Below are positions 34,719 through 46,500 of a DNA stretch of 64,000 nucleotides, one piece after another. Under the pieces are notes generated by a model that saw only the letters and a program-made list of their open reading frames with translations, had not been told where the DNA came from and did no database searches. This stretch comes from Mesotaenium endlicherianum (taxonomy: Eukaryota; Streptophyta; Zygnematophyceae; Zygnematales; Mesotaeniaceae). Position 1 is the first letter of the stretch. Each line of letters starts with the position of its first letter. A program made the translations under genes and the position numbers. The DNA lies in the NCBI GenBank assembly GCA_009602735.1, contig WELA01009032.1:72955-136954 (forward strand). The letters run 5' to 3'.

Positions 34719-35351
34719 TCAGAAGGCATATTCTGCCCTAACAATGCCAGCAGCTTGATATATAGCCGCTTGATAGTTACGCCACCATGATGTTGCTGCT
34801 CCTCTCAATAAGGTAACAGCAAAGGGAACGTAGTCCTCCTCGGGTACTTCAAGGAATGCAAGGTACGTCTCCACTTGGTAGAGCCATAAATTTAGGTTGG
34901 CACCTTTCCCGGGGTTGAAAGTGTCGGGTTTGCCGGGCTTGATGAATTTCCTTGCTCTCGTTGGCTCTTGTGGAGGCGCTTGAGCCGGGGCTGGATTTTG
35001 AGCATTGCTCGCAATAGGGGCAACCATGGCAGCCATAGCTTCTCTTGACGCTTGCACGGTTGCTTCATAGGTGGCCAAGCCCACTTGGTTGTGGACGGTC
35101 ATTAGGAAGGCTGCCCACTCATTTGCGGGAACTCCTTTTGGTGGGGTCAACTTTGCTATAGCGGCTGCCACGGGATTTGACGGTGCTCCTCCTTGTGGTG
35201 CTTCTTGTTGTTGCAGATTTTCTTGAGTGGGCTCTCCCATCGGCGCTGGAGGAGGGTGTCTTGGAGAGGAAGGGCTTCCTTGAAAGCTTGCTGTTGGTCT
35301 TGAGGATCGGCCATCTTCTTGTGCTACCAAAGTGCCTAGCTTTGATACCAC
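34719..35351 (-). CDS. Gag-like protein of element C
   Basis: About 210 residues. A Gln/Pro-rich N-terminal third is followed by a helical Ala/Met-rich stretch, then the Ty3/gypsy gag signature around KPDTFNPGKGANLNLWLYQV and LLRGAATSWWRNY. There is no zinc knuckle and no pol. The frame is open over its length. It is the only protein of the element. Confidence 0.75.
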   Translation of the reverse strand: MVSKLGTLVAQEDGRSSRPTASFQGSPSSPRHPPPAPMGEPTQENLQQQEAPQGGAPSNPVAAAIAKLTPPKGVPANEWAAFLMTVHNQVGLATYEATVQASREAMAAMVAPIASNAQNPAPAQAPPQEPTRARKFIKPGKPDTFNPGKGANLNLWLYQVETYLAFLEVPEEDYVPFAVTLLRGAATSWWRNYQAAIYQAAGIVRAEYAF

Positions 35352-35853
35352 TGTAGTGAAACAGATAGATAAAGTACTTAGTAAAACAGAATACTTTATC
35401 TATTCAAGACAAGGATCTTTGAACACAAGTGGTAGCTTCTTGAAAGAGAGATGGCTTCTTGAAAGTTAATATATTTCTGGATTTTGGCAAGTACAAGAGT
35501 GATTCTGGAATGTCTTTCTATGTTCTAGCTCTTGTTTATATACTTGCTACATAAGTAATTTCTAGGAAGGTGTATGTTGATGTGTTGGCACCCAACACAT
35601 CCCAAAACTTGCCACCTCTTTCTAGAATAATGTACACATGTCCTTTTGACCTAAAAATGGCACATTTGACTTTTGCCACATGGAGTTCTTCTAGGTCTTT
35701 CCTCTAACTTCGAAATGCCTTGGAAGGTTCAAAGGACATGAATCAAGTTACTAGAGTACCTATTCACACTTGACTCCACACAATACTACTCCAAATATAT
35801 TTGAAAACATTAAAATGTATGCAAACTAATATATAATAACTCAAATCAATACA
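35352..35853 (-). repeat. Element C 5' LTR, 502 bp
   Basis: Plus strand reads TGTAGTGAAACAG to AATCAATACA. It matches the left LTR except for an added block of roughly 170 bases near 35640-35815. It is adjacent to the primer site. Confidence 0.85.
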
Positions 35854-36324
35854 ATTTTGGTTAAAATTGAGTCTGTTGGACCTTATAAAATAATGAGGAG
35901 CCAATTTCAACAAAATATGCGCGCGGAGGTGGAGAGAATGGTGCGAGTTGTTATTGAGAATGCCGCTTCGACAAGTTCGGCACCTGCACCTGTTGTACCA
36001 CCAATCCTTGTTAATCCGGTGGTGCAACCAGTTATTCCACCCGCACCGGGAGTGCGTGCGCCAAAGCTTGAAGTATGTACTGGAGAGCGTGGATCGCCGC
36101 CTGTTCATCAATGGATTTTTTGAGTGAAGAAGTTTATGGAGTATTCTGGGCACACGCCTGACAGGCAAGTGGCCTTTGTGATTACCTTGCTGAAGAAGAG
36201 TGCTGGAGCTTGGTATGAACCAGAAGAGCAGCTGTCTGGAGTTCCTACTACTATTGACCAGCTCTTTGAAGGCTTGAAGAGGCAAATTCTACCTATTGCA
36301 CCCGAGGCTACCGCTTGAGATCTA

Positions 36325-36780
36325 TTGGTGCACCTTCGTCAACGAGCAAGCGTTCAGGAGTATTTATCGCGCTTCAACGAGCTGGTGCTTCAATGTCCAT
36401 CTATGCACGAGTCGGAGATGATGGACAAGTTCAAGAGGGGACTCAAGCCAACTGTGGCCAAGGAAGTGGCGCTCAAGGACCCTACCAGTCTTGGAGAAAT
36501 GATGGCATTGGCAACAAGGGTCGACGCTGTGGAGTATAGTCAGAGGCAGTGGGGCAGCCACAACTTTGGAGGATATCGACACTTTGGATCTCAAGCGCCA
36601 AGCACGAGTGGACAAGGTCCAGTACCTACGGAGTTGGGACTTGTTCAGTACCAGCGCAGGCAGCAAAATTTCAAGCCGAGAGGACCTTGCTATAATTGTG
36701 GCAAGCTTGGGCATCTGGCTCGAGACTGTTGTGTGAAGTCGAAACAACCTCAACAACAGGAAAAAGGAGGACGCCAGTAA
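36325..36780 (+). pseudogene. A2 gag (C-terminal part)
   Basis: Capsid C-terminal region and CCHC zinc knuckle, nearly the same as in A1 and A3. The pol frame starts 85 bases before the gag end in the -1 frame. Confidence 0.8.
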
Positions 36781-38880
36781 ATCGTTCTGGGGTGTCTACT
36801 GGCGTGAAGACGGGAACTCACAAGGAGGTTATCTCCTGGAGCCTGCCGAGAAGCGAAAGACGAAACGTTGACAAGCCAATTATTGTGGAAGGAGTAGTCG
36901 ACGGCAACAAGGCGAAGTGTATGGTCGACAGTGGCGCAAGTGCAGATTTTATGCACAAGAAGCTGGTGAAAGAGTGGCGAATCCCTCTGCAGAAGCACTG
37001 GGAGCCTAAGGAGGCAATTTTGGCAAATGGGCAGAAACTCAAGTGTGGTGCACCTACGGAAGCTATTCACGTGGAAGTAGCAGGGCACCAGAGTAAGGAA
37101 GTAATGGAGCAGGCAAAGTTGGATCACCATGAGGTGATATTGGGCCAACCATGGCTAAGAAAAGCCAACCCTCAAGTGCAGAAGAGCACAAGACAAGTGA
37201 AGGTCCAAGGGCGTGATGGTCGGGAGACAGCGAAACAGGTGGAGGTAGATACGACCACAAGTAACTGTCTTTTGTCGAGCCTGCAAATTAAGAAGCTATG
37301 CAGGGCAAATCAGGTGAAGGAGATGTACCTTATTTTGGTGGCCCTGGCCAGGTCATTGGATGGAGCAAGCGTGAATCCATTGCCGGAGGAGCAAGTAGTG
37401 GTGTCCGATCCCCTTGCTCAGAAGGAGCAGAGCCCAACTGCTCAAGAGAAGAAGCCTGCTGAGATGCCTGCCCAAATTAAGGCGCTGTTGGAGGAGTTCA
37501 AGTGCGTTCTTTTTGAGGAGCTACCTGCAAGTTTACCTCCATAGAGAGCTACGGAGCACAAGATTGAGTTGGAACCAGGGAGAAAGCCGCCAGAGAGACC
37601 CGCCTATCGACAATCGTTTGCGGAGTTGGATGAGTTGAAGAAGCAGCTGACGGAGTTATTGGTGAAGGGATTCATCCAACCCAGCGAATCTCCATTTGCA
37701 GCGCCGGTCTTATTTGTGAAGAAGAAGGATGGGACTATGAGGATGTATGTCGAATACCGAGCACTCAATAAGATCACCATCAAGAACAGGTACCCCCTTC
37801 GAGTGGACGAGTTGATTGACAGGCTTGTTGGGGCGAAGTATTTCTCGAAGATCAACTTGAGGATAGGCTATCACCAGGTACGGATTGCGAAAGGAGACGT
37901 TCAGAAGAGTGCTTTCAAGACTTGCTATGGTTTGTTCCAGTTCACAGTCATGCCATTTGGGTTGACTAATGCACCTGCTACATTCATGAGACTCATGAAT
38001 AGTATCTTCAGACCCTACTTGGACCAGTTTGTGGTGGTATCTTTGGACGACATCTTGATCTATTCAAAGACCTTGGAAGAGCATGGAGGGCATCTGAGGA
38101 AGGTGTTGGATGTCTTGAGAGATCAAAAGCTGTATGGGAAGATGAGCAAGTGCAACTTTTGTCTCAAGGAAGTCCAGTTTCTTGGACACATAGTGGGAGC
38201 TGAAGGAGTCAAGGTGGAGCAGAAGAAGGTGCAAGCAGTCAGAGATTGGCCGAAACCTGCTGATATTCATCAACTCAGGAATTTTCTCGGCATGGCAAAT
38301 GATTATCGACGCTTCATTGAAGGATTTGCCAAGGTGTGTGCACCGCTCACGAACATGTTGAAGAAGCAGGAGAAGTGGCTATGGGGTGACAAGGAGCAGC
38401 AAGCTTTTGAGAAGATTAAGGAGTTGTTGACACAGGCACCTGTGTTGGCAATCGCCAGTCCAGAGCTTCCTTTCACCATCATTATGGACGCATCAAACTT
38501 CACAGTGGGAGCCATTCTTCTCCAGGATTAGGGTAAAGGATTGCAATCTGTGGCATATGAGAGCGGGGAGTTGAGACCTGCTGAGCAAAACTATGCAGCA
38601 CCCGAGCGGGAGATATTGGCTATTATCCAGGCTTTGAGGATTTGGCGATGTTATGTGGACGGAAGGAAGGTGTTTATCAAGACCGACCACAAGAGCTTGG
38701 AGAAGTTTATGACGCAGCCATCATTGACACCAAGACAAGCAAGGTGGATGGAGTTTCTGCAACAGTTGAACCACAAGATTGAGTACTTACCTGGGAAGAT
38801 CAACCATGCAAACGCTTTATCCAGGAGGTGTGACCTTGCAGTTGTCTCAGTCATTAAGGAGAGTATGGACTTCAAGGAGA
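36696..38880 (+). pseudogene. A2 protease, reverse transcriptase and RNase H region
   Basis: Retropepsin with DSGAS, a linker, reverse transcriptase ([28 protein letters not shown]) and RNase H ([28 protein letters not shown]). Typical Ty3/gypsy order. Fossil with a few breaks. Confidence 0.85.
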
Positions 38881-38948
38881 AGCTTTAGAGAGGTTATAAA
38901 GAGGACCCAGAGTTTGTCGACGGAGGAGCAGCTGCGTTCAACTCGAGT

Positions 38949-40352
38949 ATGCAAAAGAAGGACGGCATATGGTATTATGGTGATTCCAAGAGAGTGGTGG
39001 TACTTGACATCAAGGAGCTAAGCGACCTACTACTTGCGGAGCATCATGATTGCTCATGTGCTGGACACTTTGGAAGCGAGAAGACGGCAAGCGTGCTGAA
39101 GCGAGAAAACTATTGGAGAAATATGGACAAGGACATCAATGAGTGGATCAAGAGTTGCGATGCGTGCCAGCGTAACAAGACACCAAATCAAAAGAAGGGA
39201 GGTACCTTGCAACCCCTGCCTATTCCAGAGTATCCTAGGGAGCAGATTGCTATGGACTTCATCACGTTGTTACCAGTGAGTGGTCAAGGGCACAAGGCAG
39301 TTTGGGTTGTGTCTGATCGGCTCAGCAAGATGGCTCACTTTATTCCTATGAAGGAGACTTGTACGGCAGCAAATGTGGCACGGCTATTCTCTGATCATAT
39401 TTTCAGGCTACATGGGTTGCCAAAGGTCATTGTTTCAGATCAAGATCCAAGGTTTACTAGCAACTTTTGGCGGTCATTGTTTACTTTGATGGGGACCAAG
39501 CTAAGTATGAGCACTTCCTATTATCCTATGACAGACGGGCAAAATAAGAGGCTCGACAGAACTCTGCAAGACGTGCTAAGGAGTTTCACTATGGATGACC
39601 CTTCAGAGTGGCACAAGAAGCTGCCGGGGTTGGAGTTTGCCTACAACAACAGCTTGCGAGAATCCACCAAGCAGTCACCACTCGCTATGGCTTATGGAAG
39701 AGAAGTATATCATCTAGGAAACATCTTACTGGAAAAGGGCAAGGAGACTCAGGTTCCTACTACACAAGCTTTTATGGAGCAGATGGCCAAGATTTGGGAC
39801 AAGGCGAAGACTTGTATTCTAATGGCACAAGAAGAGCAGGTCAAGCATGCTAACAAGCACAGGAGGGAAGTGACATTCCATGTGGGCAACAAAGTACTCT
39901 CGTCAACAGAGAACCTACCTTTCACAGGCAAGAGGAAACTGCGGGCACGGTTTACAAGTCCCTTTGTAGTGCTCAAGCAGGTGAATCCAGTGGCCTACAA
40001 GTTGGAACTTTCTTCAGGCTGGCGTATCCATGATGTGTTCCATGTCAGGTGTTTGCGGCCATACGTTGACCCAAATGAAGGACATCCAGGACGACTACCT
40101 ACACCGCCACCACCGGTCGAGATCGATGATGTTTTGGAATATGAAGTGGAGGCGATTCTCGGAGATCGACGAGTCAAGCGAGGTCAACGACTTGTTCAAG
40201 AGTATCTGGTCAAGTGGAAAGGCTACCATGCGAACGACAAAACTTGGGAGCCACAGGCCAACTTGACTCATTGTAAGAGTAAGTTGAGACGTTATCTGCA
40301 GAATGCGTCGAGGACGTCGCATCTTCAGGAGGGGGATGATGTAAGGTCATAG
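38949..40352 (+). CDS. A2 integrase with C-terminal chromodomain
   Basis: An open frame of 467 residues. It has the HHCC zinc-binding domain (HHDCSCAGHFGSEKTASVL, SCDACQRNK), a DDE-type core (MDFITLLP; VSDQDPRFTSNFW; the TSYYPMTDGQN region), a basic C-terminal GPF-like stretch, and a chromodomain (VKWKGYHANDKTWEP). Chromodomain integrases direct chromovirus insertion to marked chromatin. It reaches almost to the polypurine tract and 3' LTR. Confidence 0.85.
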   Translation: MQKKDGIWYYGDSKRVVVLDIKELSDLLLAEHHDCSCAGHFGSEKTASVLKRENYWRNMDKDINEWIKSCDACQRNKTPNQKKGGTLQPLPIPEYPREQIAMDFITLLPVSGQGHKAVWVVSDRLSKMAHFIPMKETCTAANVARLFSDHIFRLHGLPKVIVSDQDPRFTSNFWRSLFTLMGTKLSMSTSYYPMTDGQNKRLDRTLQDVLRSFTMDDPSEWHKKLPGLEFAYNNSLRESTKQSPLAMAYGREVYHLGNILLEKGKETQVPTTQAFMEQMAKIWDKAKTCILMAQEEQVKHANKHRREVTFHVGNKVLSSTENLPFTGKRKLRARFTSPFVVLKQVNPVAYKLELSSGWRIHDVFHVRCLRPYVDPNEGHPGRLPTPPPPVEIDDVLEYEVEAILGDRRVKRGQRLVQEYLVKWKGYHANDKTWEPQANLTHCKSKLRRYLQNASRTSHLQEGDDVRS

Positions 40353-41083
40353 GTTTATAAAGTGCATTTTTGAGTTTCCTGACATTAAATTTTGATTGCA
40401 TAGTAGTGTACAGTGCATTTTGGTGGTCATTTTAATATAAAGTTCATCAAATTTGGTCAAGTATTGAGAGAGTTACGAATTTCTGAGGATTACTTAGTTT
40501 TGAGGTCGGCTGAAGACTGTCCTTAATTCCCGGTGAGCGCGACCGTCGAATTGACCGACAGCGTCGAGCGATCTGGCCCGTTAGAGTGAACTCAAACCTT
40601 CACGTAAGTTCGGCTGACGCGAAGTGCCGACTAGGTCGATTTACCTAGAAGTTTCGGTTTAGCCTAGCGCACCTAAAATAGAATATTCTAGTAATGTCGA
40701 TGCATGTATGTGGACGTCAATTCGGCCCAATACATCATATGAGATTGATCTGGCCTACTCAATAATATTCTGGAAGGGACAATTTGACAAAAACTTAGGA
40801 AATCTCGTAGCTTCCTCCTAGAGAGGAGCACTTAGGCAGAAAACTATAAATAGGCAGAACTTCTTTGTTCCTCATCAATTTTCACTTCTGTAAATTTCTA
40901 CGGGTTTGTAATGACAAGCCTTTCATCCTACATTACTTGTGAGCAGTTTCTTGCTACTCAAAATGTTGAATAATTTTCCTAAGCTTTCTTGCTAAGATGC
41001 CGCTGCACTCTTTAGTATAATTGCAACCAGTTGTTTTCCTCGTGAGTTACTACGCTTCCACTTGGACACTCTGCCCCCTTTCA
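40340..41083 (+). repeat. A2 3' LTR, 744 bp
   Basis: It runs from TGTAAGGTCATAGG to CCCTTTCA, after the polypurine tract AGGAGGGGGATGA (40327-40339). Promoter motif TATAAATA at 40846. Confidence 0.9.
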
Positions 41084-42810
41084 CAAGAGGAGAAACACTG
41101 GTGGGTGCCAAGTTAGTCTGCCCATCACTGGCCTCTCTCACTTTTATTGTACTTTTGCTCCAACACACTCCAGCTTGTTCATTAAGCCAGGACATCCCTA
41201 GCACCAGATCATAGAAGCTTGTGTTGAGTATCTCAAACGTAAGCGTTTCAGTTGGAATTGCATTGCCAAAACCTAACTGGACCTCAATAAGCTTGGTTAT
41301 AACTCCTCCCGGGATACTTGAGGCATCTCCAAGGAATTTTTTTTTGTTCCCTTGGGTGATAGTAGGTAGCCTGAGCTGCTTAACTAAGTCCTTATGGATA
41401 AAAGTATGTCACGCCCCTCCGTCAAGAAATGCCCTGACCTTACTACCTGCAATCATACAACACAATAGAATAGGGGGGACTGACTTCTCTTGACTTTTGC
41501 ATTGTTTTCCTGACGTAGCAGAGAAATGTTGGACATCAGATTGAACAAGTTCATCTAGAGTGTGCACTCTCTGGAGATCTATATTGCTGATGGTTTCCTT
41601 CATCTGGTCGTCAGGCATGCATAGTAAATCCAGTTTAGCAGGGCCCATAACACCTGCTACGAGTCCAGCTAGCGATGACTCATTACCTCTCGCATCCTTA
41701 CAGTCAATAGACTGGATTACTGACTGTTGCTGTCTTTTAAAGGCTGATCCTTTCTGTCGACCTTGGGTAGGTGTTTCCTAGGACAGTGCTCCCTGTTGTG
41801 GCCTTTCTCTTGGCAATGGTAGCAAGTAAAATTTGCTGAGGCTGGTCTCGGCTTACTCCTACAGGCGCCCACCACCTCTTCCAAAGCCTCCTTGAGAGTA
41901 CCCACCCCTTCCACGAGATTGAATAGCATTGTACACGTAAGCATCATGCTCTACTTCCCGATCATTCTCAGCCTGGTCTCCCTCAATGGCATTGTAGGAA
42001 CCATGGGGCTTTTGAACGACTTTAGCCACCAGCGTGCTACTCTGACGCTTGTGGTAAAAATGCTATTGATCTCAGCCATCAGCATCCTGGATCAAGTCAG
42101 CCAGTTTCTCATACTTCTTTTTGGAAAAATGACTTGAGGCCTCAGACTTCAAGCCATACTTGAAGTATGCTATCCTATACCGCTCTGGCAATTTTGGCTG
42201 CTTCATCATGTTCTCTTGGAACTTTTGAGCGTCCTTAGCGACGGAGGTGGTCTGCCTCATCGTCAAGGACATCATTGCATAGATAGCTTTCTCCTGCTGT
42301 TTGATCATATCAAATTTTTCATGCAGCTTCTCAACAAACTCTACCCCCGTAGGGTCACCGAGTTGTTGTGCCTTACGCTCTCCTTTCCAGTAGAGCCACC
42401 AATCTTCGGCATTTTCCCTTTCTGCTGCATTTGCAATGCCCTCAGCGTCAAACTGCCTACGGATCATATCCATAGACACAGTAGTATTGACAGTAGCAAG
42501 GGGTGGGTAAAGGCGGTTGGCCCTGGCTGCCATGAGTTCTTCCATAGTCAGCTCGTCAGCCAGGCGCCTTCCCTCCATCTCCCTATCCTCCCGTGCTTTA
42601 GCTAATCTTTTTTCCTCAGCCTGCTGGGCTGCTACTGCAGCAATGGCTGCCGCCCCTTTGGCAGCTTCTCTGCTTGCGATATTTTCCAAAGCTTCTAGGT
42701 AAAGTGGGAGGTCCAAAGGCTCGGCTCTCTGCCTGACCTTCCACATTACCATTGTTCTCGTTTTCCATACTTTGAGAGCGGCTAGTTTGAGACCTGGTCT
42801 TAGCTACCAT
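41084..42810 (-). pseudogene. B1 gag and protease
   Basis: Minus strand. Gag starts near 42810 (MVAKTRSQTS), with an Ala/Glu/Arg-rich helical region, a conserved block WKGERKAQQLGDPTGVEFVE and a zinc knuckle near 41830. Retropepsin (FLDGGASHTFIHKDLVK) lies near 41420-41000. The same order and motifs occur in B2. Fossil, several breaks. Confidence 0.75.
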
Positions 42811-42829
42811 GCAAAAACTTATAATAAGA

Positions 42830-42841
42830 GCTTTGATACCA
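42830..42841 (-). other. Primer binding site of B1
   Basis: On the minus strand TGGTATCAAAGC stands one base after the 5' LTR. It is the same sequence as in element C and initiator-Met-like. Confidence 0.75.
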
Positions 42842-42842
42842 C

Positions 42843-43560
42843 TGAAATGAATTGACTTACCAATAAGCGACTAACAATTAACAAAAGATCTATATATCAG
42901 CAAATGATCTCTATGGTATTTTTTGGTTACCTTATTAATCAGCAGAGGACCACACGACTAACATAAACAATGCTCATAAGTCAAATGCGAGTAAACGAGC
43001 ATCAATCATGCAATCAGTAAACTCATACATGAGCAAGGTTAGAAGACAATTCGCATCAATGGTTTCTCGCCTTTGATTCAGATCTCTCTTTGTAAGCAAT
43101 ACAAGAGAGTTGGCCTCGTTTTTGAATGCCAAACTCGAGAGCATGCCCTAGCCTATGTATATGGAATGAGTTTACAGTACAACGATAAGTGCGATGGCAC
43201 CGCCTACCCGGGAGTTAGCCACGTCGGTAGGACCTCGGCTAACCAAATCCACAGCCACCTCCCATCATCCCGAATCGCCATCCACCCAACGGTGTTCTCT
43301 GGCCATTTATCTAGCATATCACACTTAGATGCATATCTAGGCAGTTCACTAATATCGAATACGGCAGTCAGCTGACTGTCAAGGAATTTGTTAACAGCTG
43401 ACCTATGTTGACTTCAGCCTGCTGCTCCCGACTGGGTTGCTATACTGAATATTACTAGCAGTCCAGCAGATTTGATATTACCTAAAGTACAGTCAATTGA
43501 ACAAAATTAACTATTCTAATTAAATGAATATTAAATGTAGAAATATGCTAATTCATTACA
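42843..43560 (-). repeat. B1 5' LTR, 718 bp
   Basis: Plus strand reads TGAAATGAATTGAC to AATTCATTACA. It aligns over its length with the B2 LTRs, including the CCGCCTACCCGGGAGTTA core near 43200. On the right it abuts family A reverse transcriptase sequence at 43561. Confidence 0.85.
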
Positions 43561-46500
43561 AGAGATCAGAAGTTGTATGCGAAGACGAGCAAGTGCGTCT
43601 CAAAAAAGTTGAATTGCTTGGGCACATAGTAGGAGCTGGAGGAGTGAAGGTGGAGCAGAAGACGGTGCAAGCAGTCAAAGATTGGCCGGTACCTGCTGAT
43701 ATTCATCATCTCACGAGCTTACTCGGCATGGCAAATTATTATCGACGCTTCATTGAAGGATTTGCCAAGGTGTGTGCACTGCTCACGGACATGTTATAGA
43801 AGCAAGAGAACTGGCTATGGAGTGACAAGGAGCAGCAAGCCTTTGAGAAGATTAAGGTGTTGTTGACACAGGCACATGTGTTGGCAATTGCTAGCCCTGA
43901 GCTTCCTTTGTAACAATCCGAGCTATTTTAGGCGTATTTGGAACGTTTTCCCAATTACCTAAAGTACGTTATACTATTTATGTTTGCATCATATTCAACT
44001 ATTTGCCACACGCGTGTGCCAATTAATTCTCGGTCGATTGGCGAAACGACCGAGATACTATTGCAAAAAGCGTCGTAACGTAACTCGACTACTTTGCAAA
44101 AGTACGACATAATTATTCATGAAGTTACTTTGATTAATTATGAGATTTAAACTTAATAAATCTCGGATTGATTGAGTTGATATGATTGTCATTATTTCGG
44201 ATAATGTACAGTCATAGATTTCGCATTTACGACCAGTCGTTAATACGAAGAAACAGTCGTAAAAGTCAAACGACACATAATATGCAAAACGACTTGGCAT
44301 CCGAGCGGATTCGAACCCGCGAGTCGTCGTTTGAAATGTTCACACCTAACTGATTGGCAAAGTAGTTATTTATAACTCCCGATTCATGACGAAAGCATGT
44401 GTACGCGACTCCGCGAACAGTCGCGACTTTTCAAAAATCGCGCGAACGCGAAAATGCCCGTTTGGCGTGAAACGGTCCATCGGATACCGTCGAAAAGTCT
44501 CCAAACCGCCAAACGGTGCGTTTCGAGCATTTGGCCGAATGGGTCGTACCCCTTTGACCGTTTTCGTTGAACATGAACCAGTGCTCTAGGTGGTGACTCG
44601 AAGCACTCCAGTGCCTCACGATTTGCAAGTATAAATATTCGCAAGAGTCATTGTGAGTGCAACTCTCACAAGCACACATTCTACGTTAGTTTTCATTTTT
44701 GCTTTCTTGAGGATTTGTCAATTTGCACAAGTATATAGATTTTCTCTCCACTTCATTCAAATATTCCTTGAATACCGAGGAAAAGGTCCTCTTGGAAAGA
44801 AGAAACGTTACATCCTTTCACCATCATCACGGACGCATCAAACTTTGCAATGGGAGCCATACTTTTCAAGGACCAGGCCAAAGGATTGCAATATGTGGCA
44901 TACGAGAGCAAGAAATTGAGTCCTGCTGAGCAAAACTATGCAACACACGAGCGGGAGATGTTGGCTATTATCTAGGCTTTGAGAATTTAGCGATGTTATG
45001 TAGACGGCCACAAGGTGTTCATCAAGACCGACCACAAGAGCTTGGAGAAATTTACGACGCAGAACGTTGACACCAAGACCGGCAAGGTGGATGGAATTTC
45101 TGCAATAGTTTGACCACAAGATTGAGTACTTACCCGGGAAGATCAACCCTGCAGACGCATTATCCAGGAGGTGTGACCTTGCAACTGTCTCAGTCATTAA
45201 GAAGAGTATGGACTTCAAGGAGAAGCTTCAGAGAGGTGATGAGGAGGACCAAGAGTTTGCCGATGGTGGAGCAGCTGAGTTGAACTCAAGTATGCAAAAG
45301 AAGGTATTATGGTGATTCCAAGAGAGTGGTGGTACCTGACATTAAGGAGCTACGAGACTTACTGCTTGCGGAGCATCATGATTGCTTATATGCTGGACAC
45401 TTTGGAAGCGAGAAGACGGCAAGCGTGCTGAAACGAGAGTACTTTTGGAGGAATATGGACAGGGACATCAAGGAGCGGATCAAGAGTTGCGATGCGTGCC
45501 AACGGAACAAGACATGGGAGGTACATGGCAACCCATGTCTATTCCTGAGTATCCTTGGGAGCAGATTGCTATGGACTTCATCACATCGTTACCAGTGAGT
45601 AATCAAGGGCACGATGCAGTATGGGTTGTCAGATAGACTCGGCAAGATGGCTCGCTTCATTTCCATGAAGGAGACTTCTACGGCAGCAGATGTGGCACGG
45701 TTTTTCTTTGATCATATTTTTCGGGTACATGGGTTGCCAAAGGTGCTTGTTTCAGATCGGGATCCAAGATTTACTAGCAGCTTTTGGGAGTCATTGTTTA
45801 CTTCGATGGGAACCAAGCTGAGTATGAGCACTTCCTACCATCCTCACACAGACAGGCGAAGTGAGAGGCTCAATAGGACTCTGCAAGAGGTGCTCAAAAG
45901 TTTCAATATGGAAGACCCTTCAGAGTGGGACAAGAAGCTGCCAGGATTAGAGTTTGCCTACAACAACAGCATGCAAGGATCGACCAAGCAATCACCATTC
46001 ACTATGGTTTATGGAAGAGAAGTATATCATCCAGGGAGCATCATGATGGATAATGCTAACGAGACTCATATTCCTAGTACACAAGCTTTTATGGAGCAGA
46101 TGGCGAAGACTTGGGACATAGCAAAGACGTGTATTCGGAAGGCACAGGAAGAGCAGGTCAAGCATGCTAACAAGCAAAGAAGGGAAGTGACATTCCACGG
46201 GGGCGACAAAGGACTATTGTCAACAGAGAATCTACCTTTCACAGGCAAGAGAAAACTGCGGGCACAATTTACAGGTCCATTTTTGATGCTCAAGCAGGTG
46301 AATGCAGTGGCCTACGAGTTGGAACTTCCTTCAAACTGGGAATTACATGATGTATTCCATGTCAGTTACCTGCGATACGTTGACTCCAATGAAGGACATC
46401 CAGGACAATTACCTACACCGCCACCATCGGTCGAGATCGATGATGTATTGGAGTATGAAGTGGAGGCGATTGTCGGCAATCGACGAGTCAAGCGAGGTCA

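Larger units (their letters stand above)
33847..35853 (-). mobile_element. Gag-only LTR element 'C' (TR-GAG type), 2.0 kb
   Basis: On the minus strand: 5' LTR 35853-35352 (502 bp), primer site 35350-35339 (TGGTATCAAAGC), a single gag reading frame 35351-34719, non-coding spacer, polypurine tract (TATCGGGGGGGTGA) and 3' LTR 34178-33847 (332 bp). Both LTRs end TGTAGT...ACTACA and share long identical stretches, while the right one holds an extra internal block. No protease, reverse transcriptase or integrase is present, so it would have moved with another element's enzymes. No target duplication; it sits at the A1/A2 junction. Confidence 0.8.
35901..41083 (+). mobile_element. Family A Ty3/gypsy chromovirus copy A2, 5'-truncated
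   Basis: It begins inside gag (homology from about 35901), gag to 36780 with zinc knuckle CYNCGKLGHLARDC, retropepsin (MVDSGASADF) near 36920, reverse transcriptase 37569-38340, RNase H to about 38880, integrase 38949-40100 (zinc-binding CDACQRNKT, core AMDFITLLPVSG, VARLFSDHIFRLHGLPKVIV), chromodomain about 40147-40254 (EYLVKWKGYHANDKTWEP), polypurine tract and 3' LTR 40340-41083. Only about five breaks; long parts are open. Together with A1 it looks like two partial copies in tandem around element C. Confidence 0.85.
24606..43560 (-). mobile_element. Family B Ty3/gypsy element copy B1, split by nested insertions
   Basis: On the minus strand from right to left: 5' LTR 43560-42843, primer site 42841-42830, gag from about 42810 with a zinc knuckle (CYHCQEKGHNREHC) near 41830, retropepsin (FLDGGASHTFI) near 41400, then an 11-kb block of family A and C elements. 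It continues with reverse transcriptase 30237-29760, RNase H to about 29300, integrase 29280-26500 (interrupted by solo LTR D), and an extra reading frame 26119-24606. No 3' LTR remains. About 2 kb of native sequence is missing compared with B2, and the rest is broken many times. It appears to lie inside A4. Confidence 0.75.

Noticed and set aside
30294-41083. One single family A element with a C insertion
   Set aside because: Gag is present twice (31070-32105 and 35901-36780) with many differences, so two partial copies are joined, not one element split by C.
44299-44360. Functional tRNA gene
   Set aside because: The T-arm-like sequence is there, but the T stem does not pair in the standard register, no matching 5' acceptor strand is found and the anticodon arm is not convincing.
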